A DNA stretch of 64,000 nt from Acephala macrosclerotiorum (Eukaryota > Ascomycota > Leotiomycetes > Helotiales > Mollisiaceae). A program made the position numbers and the translations under genes. Every line of letters begins with the position of its first letter. The first letter of the stretch is position 1. Location of the stretch: contig MU119211.1 of assembly GCA_014904845.1 (NCBI GenBank), positions 230,156 to 294,155 on the forward strand, read 5' to 3'. This document shows, piece by piece, positions 55,659-64,000 of the stretch. Under the pieces are notes generated by a model. It did not search any database, had not been told where the DNA came from, and saw only the letters and a list, made by a program, of their open reading frames with translations.

Positions 55659-57566
55659 TTACAAATTGTAGAAATATTCTTCCCTCACCCGTTTCTGTTC
55701 ATGTTCCGGTAGCGCCTCTTTCGTGCAGTTTTTCTCAAGGTGACCATTCACACCGTCAACACCGCACTTGAAGCACATTAACCTCGTTTCATACGTATCT
55801 GGCCCTTCGCAATCCTCCAGCGGCGTCATAAGCGCTAGGTACTCGCCCTCTTCAGGTGGGGTCATCGGCTCCGACGGGCTCCCATGTTCACCCTGCCCCG
55901 CATCCAGGTTTCTAAAGTTCTCGTTCTGTTCCTGGACATTCTCCTCCCAAACTTCTCTCAACCTCTGACGTTCATTTTCTGGGAGAGCTGGTTCCTTACA
56001 GTCTCGCCCGAGGTGGCCGTGGCCAGAGCATTCCCCACAGTTAAAGCATATTCGCCTCCTTTCGTAGAATGGCGATCGTGAGTTGCCCAACGACCATAAG
56101 ATCTCGACAAACTCGCCCTCATCAAACTTGTTGCTCTTTATCAATTCTCTGAGATAGTTTTGGTGCTTGACCCAAGCTGCGACAATGTCCTTGGAACTTT
56201 TCTGGAATTTTGCCTTCCACTCTTGGATGACCCTCTGACGTTCGGGTTCTGGTAGTGCTAAATTGGGACATGCACGCTCGAGGTGACCGTCAATCGAGTC
56301 TTCCCCACACTTGAAACATGCCCGTCTCGTGGAGTAGCATACTGGACCATTATAGCCTTCCATGGGCGACAATGGCTCATGATACTCACCCTGTTCCCAT
56401 TCTTCGAGCTCCCTGTACTTCGCATTCTTAACGTCCTCTTCAGATAATAGGGTGTCATCTGTGACCTGTCTAAACTCCTCATGATCGAATTCAAAGTTCG
56501 CCTCAGGTCCGCTCGACGTCCGTTCCCTAGGTTCAATTTCCCAATTATCGTTCTCACAATCATCGCTCTCACTCTCTTGCATTTCCTCCCAACTTGCATA
56601 TATCGGCGGCAACTCTAAACTGGCTTCTTCTTCACCAAACAAGTCGTTATTGAGCCCCTCCTTCAGCTGCCTGGCAATAGGTCCGTTGAGAGGAACACTA
56701 TAGAGACTCACACCAGAGATACCGAGTCCAATAGCTGTTGGAGGGGGTGCTTTTGGCTGTTCGGGAGAATCTTCGCCGCTGACTATATATCCTGACATGG
56801 TACCACTATCAAAACTTCTGGGCCAGCCCTTTGGCCAACCTTTAGGCCAGTATTTTGCTGTCTCTTCTTCGGGTTCTTGCTTCGCGCCAGTTCTCCTCTT
56901 CTTTGCAGGAGGATTCGAAATCATGGGATAGCTCTGAACGTGTTTTCTTTTTGCTCCTGTGGGTAGAGAATCGACGAATTTCTCACTATCCCAGTAAGTG
57001 TTGTTAGGTGTATCTCTTTGGTTGCTAAGCGGAATACCGAAGATACTGAAACCCTGATAATTAGGCATGATTTCGCTCGAAATAGTGCTTGGAGCAGGAG
57101 TGGCTTGTCCTGTACCTGGCTTCTTTGGATCATAAGCCTCAATGCTCTCTTCTGTTAGCAATGTTTGACCCGTCGCTGGCTTCCTGGGGTCGTATCCATC
57201 GCCATCCTCTTCCGCACCTTTCACAGGATCATAAGCTTGCTGTGGCCGGAATCCTCCTGTCGTAGGCGAAACAGAAGATCCTGATCCTAAGCTGACATCG
57301 GACTTGGGTAAAAATTTGAAATTCGGGTCTTTGAACAAGGGGTGAATGGTGATGAGCCTTGTCTCGATGGATTCGACGAGGCCAGCCATTTCCTTGCGGA
57401 GAGTGTTGGCTTGGTCTATGTTCGCGCGCATGAGGGCGAAGGGATTGGGGTTTAATGGCGGGAGAGATTCGTGCCGCGGTGGGAGTGGTGGTGGATCCAT
57501 GTTGGAACTTGTTGGTGAGTGTTGAGACTCGGAGAGGTTTCTGTTTTGTTCGAGGTATATTGACAT
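55659..57566 (-). CDS. protein with three CX2CX7HX4C zinc knuckles
   Basis: A single exon of 635 residues. The N-terminus is proline-rich (PPPLPPR), followed by a short helix and low-complexity linkers with repeats YDPRKPATGQT / YDPKKPGTGQA, a basic nuclear-localisation-like PPAKKRR and a WPKGWPKGWP repeat. From about residue 410 three modules spaced about 90 residues apart each carry a knuckle: CFKCGEDSIDGHLERAC, CFNCGECSGHGHLGRDC and CFKCGVDGVNGHLEKNC. Each is followed by a LPExE(R/K)QRVRE-type helix. The spacing from second Cys to His is seven residues, against four in retroviral-type CCHC knuckles. Zinc and nucleic acid binding are likely but unproved. An acidic linker separates the modules from the N-terminus. 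It might derive from a domesticated gag-like gene; I see no retroelement around it. Confidence 0.8.
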   Translation of the reverse strand: MSIYLEQNRNLSESQHSPTSSNMDPPPLPPRHESLPPLNPNPFALMRANIDQANTLRKEMAGLVESIETRLITIHPLFKDPNFKFLPKSDVSLGSGSSVSPTTGGFRPQQAYDPVKGAEEDGDGYDPRKPATGQTLLTEESIEAYDPKKPGTGQATPAPSTISSEIMPNYQGFSIFGIPLSNQRDTPNNTYWDSEKFVDSLPTGAKRKHVQSYPMISNPPAKKRRTGAKQEPEEETAKYWPKGWPKGWPRSFDSGTMSGYIVSGEDSPEQPKAPPPTAIGLGISGVSLYSVPLNGPIARQLKEGLNNDLFGEEEASLELPPIYASWEEMQESESDDCENDNWEIEPRERTSSGPEANFEFDHEEFRQVTDDTLLSEEDVKNAKYRELEEWEQGEYHEPLSPMEGYNGPVCYSTRRACFKCGEDSIDGHLERACPNLALPEPERQRVIQEWKAKFQKSSKDIVAAWVKHQNYLRELIKSNKFDEGEFVEILWSLGNSRSPFYERRRICFNCGECSGHGHLGRDCKEPALPENERQRLREVWEENVQEQNENFRNLDAGQGEHGSPSEPMTPPEEGEYLALMTPLEDCEGPDTYETRLMCFKCGVDGVNGHLEKNCTKEALPEHEQKRVREEYFYNL

Positions 57567-58011
57567 TGTAATTTTGGTGTGGGTTTTGGATTTTTAGGTT
57601 CCGCGCCAACTTGATGACTTTGCGGTCTTCATCCGTTTCTTTGAACTTGTAATTCGCATAGGCTGATTTGGATTCGCAATAGTGTTCTTTGTTCAGATTC
57701 TGGGGTTTGTTGTGCGGGGTTTCAACGCGCTAGCATTGTGAGGGAGAGACGTTTGCGTAAGATAAGAATAGCAACATCCAAACGTCAAGGAACGTCAAAC
57801 GTGAAACGAAAAATCTATAGTTAGTAAAACGAATGACGAAGATATAGAGAAGACAAAAAAAGAAAGAAACGCTAGTCAAGATAATCGGAATTTCCGTGAA
57901 CTCCACGCTTGTGATACCTATCCAGGTATGAACCTCTATCCGAAACCAACCCTGCGCCAAAATATGCCTTCGTGAAAGTCGTAAAACCGAGCCTCATCTA
58001 TACATCCCCTC

Positions 58012-58824
58012 TTATCCCTTCAAGAGACTCAAATATATACCCCAAACCAACCCCGCTAAACTCCCCACTAATGATCTCATCTCCACGCTCTTCACCACCG
58101 CGAAATTTAACAGACTCACAAAGGGCCATAGCGTCCATCCCGCTCTCATCATAGGCCAGAACTCGTGTGTCGCCGTAGCCATCGCATCTACATATCCTTG
58201 CCCCCGAAGGCTTGCGAATGCCAAGGAGAATAGGAGAGTATTGATTGTAGCGCCTATCGTCTGGTCGAGGAAGAATTTCGTGAGTGTATTTTGGATGTGG
58301 AGTTTGGATTCGAGAATTTCATGGGTCTTTTCTTCGCGATCAAGCTCTTTCTCGTCATTTTCGGCAGCAGCATTGATTGCGGCGGAGGAAGGGACGAGAT
58401 AGTTTGAGGGGAAGGCGGCTTCGAGGAATGATTGCCTGTGTAGACCTGTTAGGGGGCGTGAGGTAGAGTGGGGGAGGGGCAGTTTGGGAGATACCAGAGG
58501 AAGTTTGGTGGGTTGGATATCGCATTAAAGAGTACGAATTGGAAAACTGGTACCCAATTTATCGTGTAAGATGCCTGAATTTATTACTACATCTGCGAGG
58601 GAGGGAGAAGGGGGGTAGAGACGTACATTGCCTTTATACGCTGTGATGAATTGCGCAATGAGGTTGCTTGTCGCATTGAGCACGCAGGATTGAACTGTCG
58701 TATTGACGATAGGTGAAGGCATCTTGACCGGTCGCCACCCTTCTTGGGGGTATTTTAAGAAGGAAAAGGCGAGAAGACCGAGAGAAGAGGTTCGCGGTGC
58801 TGGCACCTGTGCTGTGCTGTTCAT
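58012..58824 (-). CDS. Mpv17/PMP22-family membrane protein
   Basis: Three exons. Exon 1 (MNSTAQVPAPRTSSLGLLAF) holds the VNTTVQSCVLNATSNLIAQF segment, and exon 2 holds INWVPVFQFVLFNAISNPPNF, the family's central block. The last exon has a charged loop (EEKTHEILESKLHIQNTL), then FFLDQTIGATINTLLFSLAF and MMRAGWTLWPFVSLLNFAVV, ending in a last membrane segment LVGSLAGLVWGIYLSLL. Four hydrophobic segments in about 230 residues match Mpv17/PMP22 proteins of the inner mitochondrial or peroxisomal membrane, thought to form small pores. The splices at about 58625 (GTACGT) and 58495 (GTATCT) keep frame. Confidence 0.85.
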
Positions 58825-58989
58825 CGAGTAGAATTGTTTACGGGCGAATCACAGGCCTTGACATCATGACGTCGCGACAGGGGTACCCAGTTACGGAAAG
58901 GGGTTTATGCGAGGGGACTTCATTTGTAGATAGGACTTTTAGAATCTTGCTGAGCAAGTATGCAGTTTTATCTTATATAAATATAATTC

Positions 58990-60152
58990 CTATTGAGATG
59001 ATTTGTAAGAGCTATCATCTTCTGATTCTCGGGCTCGAACCCTTCGTTCATCCTCGGAGTTGACCTCATCAGGTGGCGTGTATTCCCGACGTCGTTTCTT
59101 TGCGCCTGGTAGCAAACTTTGTACGTCTCCTTGCCTTCGCTTATCTTCTTGCTCTGCCTCCTCGAGAAATCGACATAATGCTGCAGAATCGATAAGAAAG
59201 GAACCGGATACGCCCTCAGCTAGCCTTTCAGTAGCAAAGTCTCTTAGCTCAAGCTTCAGTCCCGCATCTGGAGAGAGATTAGGATTGCCAAATTCATCAC
59301 GAAAGATCTAACCATTGTTAACAATGTAGCGTAAAAAGGTTGGGAACGCGAATACTTGGTCTTCTACTGTCTGAGCAGCTTCTAAGTCTAACTGCCCTTG
59401 CTCATTAGTTACGTATTCCGGACGCCATATCGAGATTGTGCCTTTCTTCGTTTCATAATCAATGTCCAACCCCACGACAACCCGAATATTTCCATCTGTC
59501 CCAAGTATATAGTCGTCAGCTAGGTGTGGTAGAGCCTTTTTCTTCTGCGAGTACGAAACTTCAATAACAACACCCGGCCACAGCGCATCACAGTGCTTGA
59601 ACGTTGCGTCGGGGTCTCTCCTAATAGTCCTTCGGCCATCGTTATCTTCACCCTCGAGATCCAATCTACCAGATCCATTGTAGTTTACACTTTGAGCAAA
59701 AGCTCTCGATCGACTCTCGGCATCCGCGAACATGCTCAACCTTTTCTGTATCTCCACTACCACTCTTGCAATGAACACTTCGTGTAACTGGTTGGGCATT
59801 CGTAGGACTAGGGTCTCTGTGGAAGGATTGTAGTCGTACCTGTGGCCATTAGTATACATACTAAGAGCAAATAAACTGTTTATGTGTACCTGAATTTAGT
59901 TTCTACAAACGTCCACAGTGATTCCTCTTTCTTCAAGAGAATAAGCAAGTCGCTGTATTCCCCACGTCGTAATCGAAATGTGTGCCACTCAGATTGTGAG
60001 ATTGTTCTGGCGCCGTGACGCCGCCGAATAAGCATAAGTATCTTAAGCACCAGCTTCGTTGGTTTTGTGTTGGTCGGTGGTGGGGTCAAGGGCGCCGTGA
60101 TGTAGCTGTTAGGCGGAGTAACCTTTTTCGGGAAGCTTTGGCGATGTTGCAT
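58990..60152 (-). CDS. Uma2/PD-(D/E)XK-like nuclease-fold protein, copy A
   Basis: Three exons from ATG 60152 give about 355 residues. The N-terminal part (VTPPNSYITAPLTPPPTNTK, FRLRRGEYSDLLILLKKEES) is followed after a GTACAC..CACAG intron by YDYNPSTETLVLRMPNQLHE. The core has RRDPDATFKHCDALWPGVVI, then EVSYSQKKKALPHLADDYIL and IRVVVGLDIDY. The order PD, (x)20, EVxxSQxKK and a Val-rich strand resembles Uma2-type PD-(D/E)XK folds. A 48-nt intron (about 59293-59340) ends in TAG; read without splicing it looks like an in-frame stop, but copy B has a 48-nt intron at the same site. The tail is basic (KKRRREYTPPDE) and then acidic. Copy B lies 2 kb away on the same strand. Nuclease activity is inferred from pattern only. 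Confidence 0.65.
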
Positions 60153-61237
60153 GGCAATGAGCAGCTGGAAACGAGGTATGCGATATTGATGCTGTGGCAG
60201 GTACTAGTTTAATCGAATTTTGAATGGTGATGGTCTGGGCATAAAGGAATTGAGAGATAGGAAGGTTCGTGACGGAGAGTTTCTGTTGCCGCGTGCGACC
60301 TGTATTGGAATATATTTAATCCGCTCCGCTAAGTAGTCTTAGGCTGGGAGAGAGTGGCAGATTTTGGCACGGAAGAACACTAAAATCTAGAGTACTCAAA
60401 ACTCTCTCGCTCGACACTTTACGAATTAAAACTCTTGAATCTTGGAAGAGTCCTCTTGAAATAGCTAATGTACATGTGCACAAAGAAATTTCGTCAAATA
60501 TATCAACTAATCGTTGATAGTATTGCGGATCTGTCGCTTTCTCTGGTGGAGAGGTAGGGAGTAGAGGTGTTGAGCCGGCCTTGCATAGTCTTTGTGAGTT
60601 GCTCTGCTTTCTTCAATTGACACGATAATGTGTGGCATGCTTTTCTGTTGTTTGAGATGTCGCCAGATTGAGTTCAATTACATCCTTGGAAAAGAAAAGG
60701 TGCAGGGAACTGGCTATTGGAAAGATTCTGGTATAATTTTGATGGTCCTGGAAGTATCTGTCGAGGATCTCCGAGCGTCTGATTACCCCTGTGCAAATTG
60801 CTGGTTCAATTGCGCCGCAAGCTAGCAGCAGCGATGCTACATGCTGGTCAGTTGCGCATTCTGCTCCTGATTCGCGAAGACGGAGAATTAGTCCTTCTCC
60901 TATGTATGTCGTGAACTCTACGATCTAGAGTTTGGCAGATAGAGCTTTCCAACTAAAACAAACTCTGCGGTAAGTGGAAATATCTACACCCTTGTTGTGA
61001 TGTCCAGGAAGTATTAAACAAGCCCACAGACTTCATGCGCAGCAAGAACGCATGCTACTAGAGAGGAGGCTTCTAGTTGTTGCAGACTACCTCAGGGTGA
61101 AATTAGGTATAGTTACGTGCTAGAAATAGCGCAAAGTTTCATAAGGGTTTATTTCGCGTCTCTTCGCGTTGGGCATTTTATCTACTTTCTCATCGCACTT
61201 ATCTTCACGAGAGGAACTCCGAACTCAACGTCCCACG
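60153..61237. other. intergenic
   Basis: It lies between the start of nuclease-like copy A and the 2EXR relic. Short frames such as 60628-60825 (+) show no family. The stretch around 61000-61100 reads open as QAHRLHAQQERMLLERRLLV, possibly a helix of a lost exon, but without flanking exons. Confidence 0.4.
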
Positions 61238-61790
61238 ATGACAGCAATTGTAAATACTGACGACATGGCACTACATTACAAATCAGCGACTAACCTCGTC
61301 GAAGTTCCATCAACAATTCTCTCAACACTCGTCGACTCTGTCAAAGAGCTAAAAGAAAGCACGTCTGCACAGCAAGCAGTGATCTCTCAATTACGAACCG
61401 AAACCGTCGAACTACGAGCCACGAACGCTTCCCTCGCCAACCAACTCCAGTGCCTCCAACCCGAGTCGAAACTACCCAAATTCACAAAGTTCAACGATTT
61501 ACCTAGCGAGATACGATGCATAATGCATAATATGGAGACAAGCATTAACGGTCCCGCAAATCCATATCATGACTGACAAGTTGGTTAGTCGTAGCAAGGT
61601 CAACATTACAATGCAGGCTTGCAAGGAGGCTCAAAACGAGGGATACAAGCTCAAGCTTCCATTTCTTTTCAAGTTGGCCTATAACACTTTTTTTACTAAA
61701 ATGTCCGGGATTATATAAATTGGGACGAAGACACCATTTGGATCCCAAACGACTTTTATTTTCCTTTAAATCGTGATTAAATAGTCATGT
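61238..61790 (+). pseudogene. 2EXR-domain gene relic, RIP-damaged
   Basis: From ATG 61238 (MTAIVNTDDM) a coiled-coil leader is intact (LVDSVKELKE, LRTETVELRATNASLANQLQ) and leads to FTKFNDLPSEIRCI. There the frame shifts (about 61525); QALTVPQIHIM, VNITMQACKEAQNEG and KLKLPFLFK follow in another frame, then TATATAA and WDEDTIWIPNDF in a third. Nothing is left after about 61790, where AT-rich sequence begins. It matches the right-edge fragment closely over 61617-61770, with A/T in place of G/C at most differences. Confidence 0.8.
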
Positions 61791-61829
61791 TAACGATTGC
61801 TAAAGACATTTTGTACGGTCGCGGCGTTC

Positions 61830-62102
61830 TTTGAAGTTCGAGGCTATCGGATCAGAAGTGGGAAATACATTTTTAATCAATATTACGGTAGTAATTAAGC
61901 TTATAATGAATTAATACAATCAACATAGTTTGGCGTTAAAATCGAGCTTTATATTATTATATATATATATTTTTATAATTATTTTATAATTATAAAAATA
62001 ATTCATTTACTAGAGTAATAAAAAAATATTTCAATAATAATATTGAAAAAATTATAAAAATAAAAAGAAAAATTTAAAAGAAAAATTTCAAAAAATTATT
62101 TT
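61830..62102. repeat. AT-rich RIP-like tract
   Basis: About 270 bases of almost pure A/T (TATATATATATT, AATTATAAAAATAA) separate the 2EXR relic from nuclease-like copy B, whose stop codon lies directly at its edge. Confidence 0.6.
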
Positions 62103-63319
62103 TCAAATTGAACTCTGGCTACTATTCTCTATAGATACTCCCTCCTCACCATAAGGTCTATCCAGCTTCTCCGACTTCCTCCTCACCCGTCGTTCCTCTT
62201 CCAGGAATTTCTCCTCGTCCGAAAATGTAAGCTGCTCCGGCGGTGTCTGCGGACGCCATTTCCTCTTGAATCGTGGAGGTTTGGCTCCTTGCATTGTCAT
62301 TGTTTTATTGTCCCAGTCCTCTGCCTCACCTAGCAACTTACACAAGGTTTCGGAATCGATCACGATAGGTGAGTCAGGAATGCCATTTGTTACTTCTTCG
62401 ATGGCGAAGTCTTTGAGAGATAGCTTAAGGCTGGAGGATGGGGAAAAGAGGGGATTGCCTTCGGCGTCTCTGAAAAGCTGGTCTGTGTCAGTAGAGCCCT
62501 CGCCAACTATTGAGGGGCAGGTTACCTGGTTGTCAACAACTTGCTCGACTTCCCCCTCAACTTCTCCATCATCGTTCGTAGAGTTCTTCAATCGCCAGAC
62601 AGAAATTGAAGCTTCTTTCGACTTCTTGTAATCCAAATCCAAACCAACCACAACACGAATGCCACCGTACGATCCAAGAATATAGTTGTCTGCAAGATCG
62701 ACCAAGGATTTCTTTGTTTGTGAATGTGCTACTTCGATCACAACACCAGGCCACGCGGCATCCTTATGCTGAAATCTAATATCAGGTTCATGTCTGATGT
62801 TCTGCTGTTGGTCGTCATCGCCTATCGAGAAATTCAGTACGCCGTTTACAGGCTTGATATCTTCAATGAAAGGCCGCGCTTCGAGTTCTATATTGGCGAG
62901 ACGCTCTAACGTCTTCTCTATCTCCGTCACGAGTCTGGAAATAAAGGTATCGTGTAATGTTGTGGGCATCCGAATAATGAACTTGCTTTGAATAGGATCG
63001 TAATCGTATCTGGATACTGAATTAGCATGCTGCTAGCAACGCCGGGTCCGGTCACGATATACCGAACTTTGTCTGCAACGAATCCCTCAAGTAGCTCGTG
63101 GTGCTTTAGCTGATCCAGCAAATCTTTGTACTCCTCGCTGCTGAGCTTACAGACTGTCCAAGGAGACCTTGGAGGGGCGCCGTTTTGGCAGTTCCAAAAG
63201 GCTCGAAGTATCCTTGCGACATGCGCTGTGGGTTTTGTGTCGGTATGTGGTGGTGTTGGCGGACCGTTGATGATACTTCCTGGCGGTGTAATTTTCTTGA
63301 TTGAAGCTTGCAGCGCCAT
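62103..63319 (-). CDS. Uma2/PD-(D/E)XK-like nuclease-fold protein, copy B
   Basis: The ATG of MALQASIKKITPPG is chosen; an upstream TTG would add four residues. Paralogous to copy A throughout: ITPPGSIINGPPTPPHTDTK, LSSEEYKDLLDQLKHHELLE, then after a GTATAT..CCAG intron YDYDPIQSKFIIRMPTTLHD. The core reads RHEPDIRFQHKDAAWPGVVI, EVAHSQTKKSLVDLADNYIL, IRVVVGLDLDY. The second intron (GTAACC..ACCAG, about 62476-62523) is also 48 nt and in the same place; its unspliced reading stays open here. After LFRDAEGNPLFSPSSSLKL and LKDFAIEE comes VIDSETLCKLLGEAE and a basic tail (FKRKWRPQTPPEQ, EERRVRRKSEK) that could be a nuclear signal. The PD and E-V-x-x-S-Q-x-K-K positions are kept in both copies, so selection has held the putative active site. 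About 385 residues. Confidence 0.65.
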
Positions 63320-63697
63320 GAGGCTTTGCAATAAGTAACTCTAGAGTGGAAGATAAGGCTGTTGTTCTGTTTACCTCGCAGATCGAATGGCAGGTATGGC
63401 CGATGTTGTTCTGCCGGAGGAATGAAAATCCGACCCGAACCCATGCAGTCATGCCTGGAAGCCGATTATACCTACTGGATCAAATCAAACCCGTTTAGAC
63501 GGTAGAGCACCCAGGACCCTCCGTTGAAGCATGAGCTTTGAAAGCACACCTTTATTTTTTAAATACACAAGACCTATTACCTGCCAAAAGCTAACACTTT
63601 CATTTCATCGAAAAATACCAAAGAGTTATGCAGTCCAAGCTCGTGCGGCAACCTGCAGCAAGCCCTTCAAGACTAACGACGCATTGCGCCAGCACCA

Positions 63698-64000
63698 ATG
63701 CTCCATGTTGAGGCTTGCAGGGAGGCTCGAGACGAGGGATATAAGCTCAAGCTTCCATTCTTTCAGGTTGGCCAACAACATTTCTCCCACCAAAGTGTCC
63801 GGGACTATATGAATTGGGACGAAGACATCATTTGGATCCTAGACGACTCTTGTTTTGCTCCAGATCCTGTCACGTTCTATTGCTCGCAATGTCCGCTGCT
63901 GCCTGAGAGTTTATTATGCTTATTTAGCTATTCCATGCAAATATCTCATCCTTGTGACTGCGACTTACACAAACCACCCCGACTCGGAGGTATTGCATAC
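63698..64000 (+). CDS. 2EXR-domain protein fragment, runs off the right edge
   Basis: The open frame starts at an ATG reading MLHVEACREARDEG. It goes through KLKLPFFQ, VRDYMNWDEDIIWI, FYCSQCPLL and CDCDLHKPPRLGGIAY and continues beyond the window. It therefore begins at the second E-x-R motif; the coiled coil and first motif are missing upstream, where the DNA instead reads a C2H2-finger-like CSKPFKTNDALRQH in another frame. It is a 5'-truncated copy or the downstream part of a rearranged gene. The block is better preserved than the related relic at 61.6 kb. Confidence 0.65.
   Translation, partial: MLHVEACREARDEGYKLKLPFFQVGQQHFSHQSVRDYMNWDEDIIWILDDSCFAPDPVTFYCSQCPLLPESLLCLFSYSMQISHPCDCDLHKPPRLGGIAY

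Noticed and set aside
58990..60152. In-frame TAG at about 59308 read as a nonsense mutation in nuclease-like copy A
   Set aside because: It is the acceptor of a 48-nt GT..TAG intron; copy B has an intron of the same length and position.

Overview
The window is nuclear DNA of a filamentous ascomycete. Most genes are split by introns of about 44-60 nt with GT..AG ends and CTAAC-like branch sites. Spacing is fungal, and the families are fungal: PDR-type ABC transporter, WSC-domain surface protein, heme-thiolate peroxidase, multicopper oxidase and a 2EXR-domain expansion. AT-rich tracts and C-to-T/G-to-A type stop codons suggest that repeat-induced point mutation (RIP) has acted. The 2EXR expansion recalls Leotiomycetes/Helotiales, but that placement is inference.

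Left part (1-24.5 kb): a surface, transport and oxidation neighbourhood. It holds an FAD monooxygenase cut by the window edge, a decayed GH79 glycosidase, a full PDR-type drug pump, a GPI-anchored acid phosphatase, a membrane-anchored multicopper oxidase, a GMC-oxidoreductase stump, a very large secreted propeller/WSC protein, and a frameshifted methyltransferase. Middle (26-34 kb): an intact 2EXR gene, a Baeyer-Villiger-type monooxygenase, then AT-rich DNA with a degraded LTR element, followed by the housekeeping EAF elongation-factor gene.

Right part (35-64 kb): an accessory region. Five 2EXR paralogues lie on the minus strand between 35.5 and 44 kb, with an F-box gene among them; only one of the five is clearly open. 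A coiled-coil protein, a caspase-fold protein, a heme-thiolate peroxidase with one nonsense codon, a hypothetical protein, a second coiled-coil protein, a protein with three unusual zinc knuckles and an Mpv17-family protein follow. Two paralogous genes resembling Uma2/PD-(D/E)XK nucleases flank a RIP-damaged 2EXR fragment, and a better preserved 2EXR fragment runs off the right edge.

The most notable signals are the largely broken 2EXR array, the paired nuclease-like genes with two shared intron positions, the caspase-fold protein beside them, and the triple CX2CX7HX4C knuckle protein. No tRNA or rRNA gene, CRISPR array or bacterial operon was found. Exon limits were read by eye from splice signals and reading frame and carry errors of a few bases unless stated.
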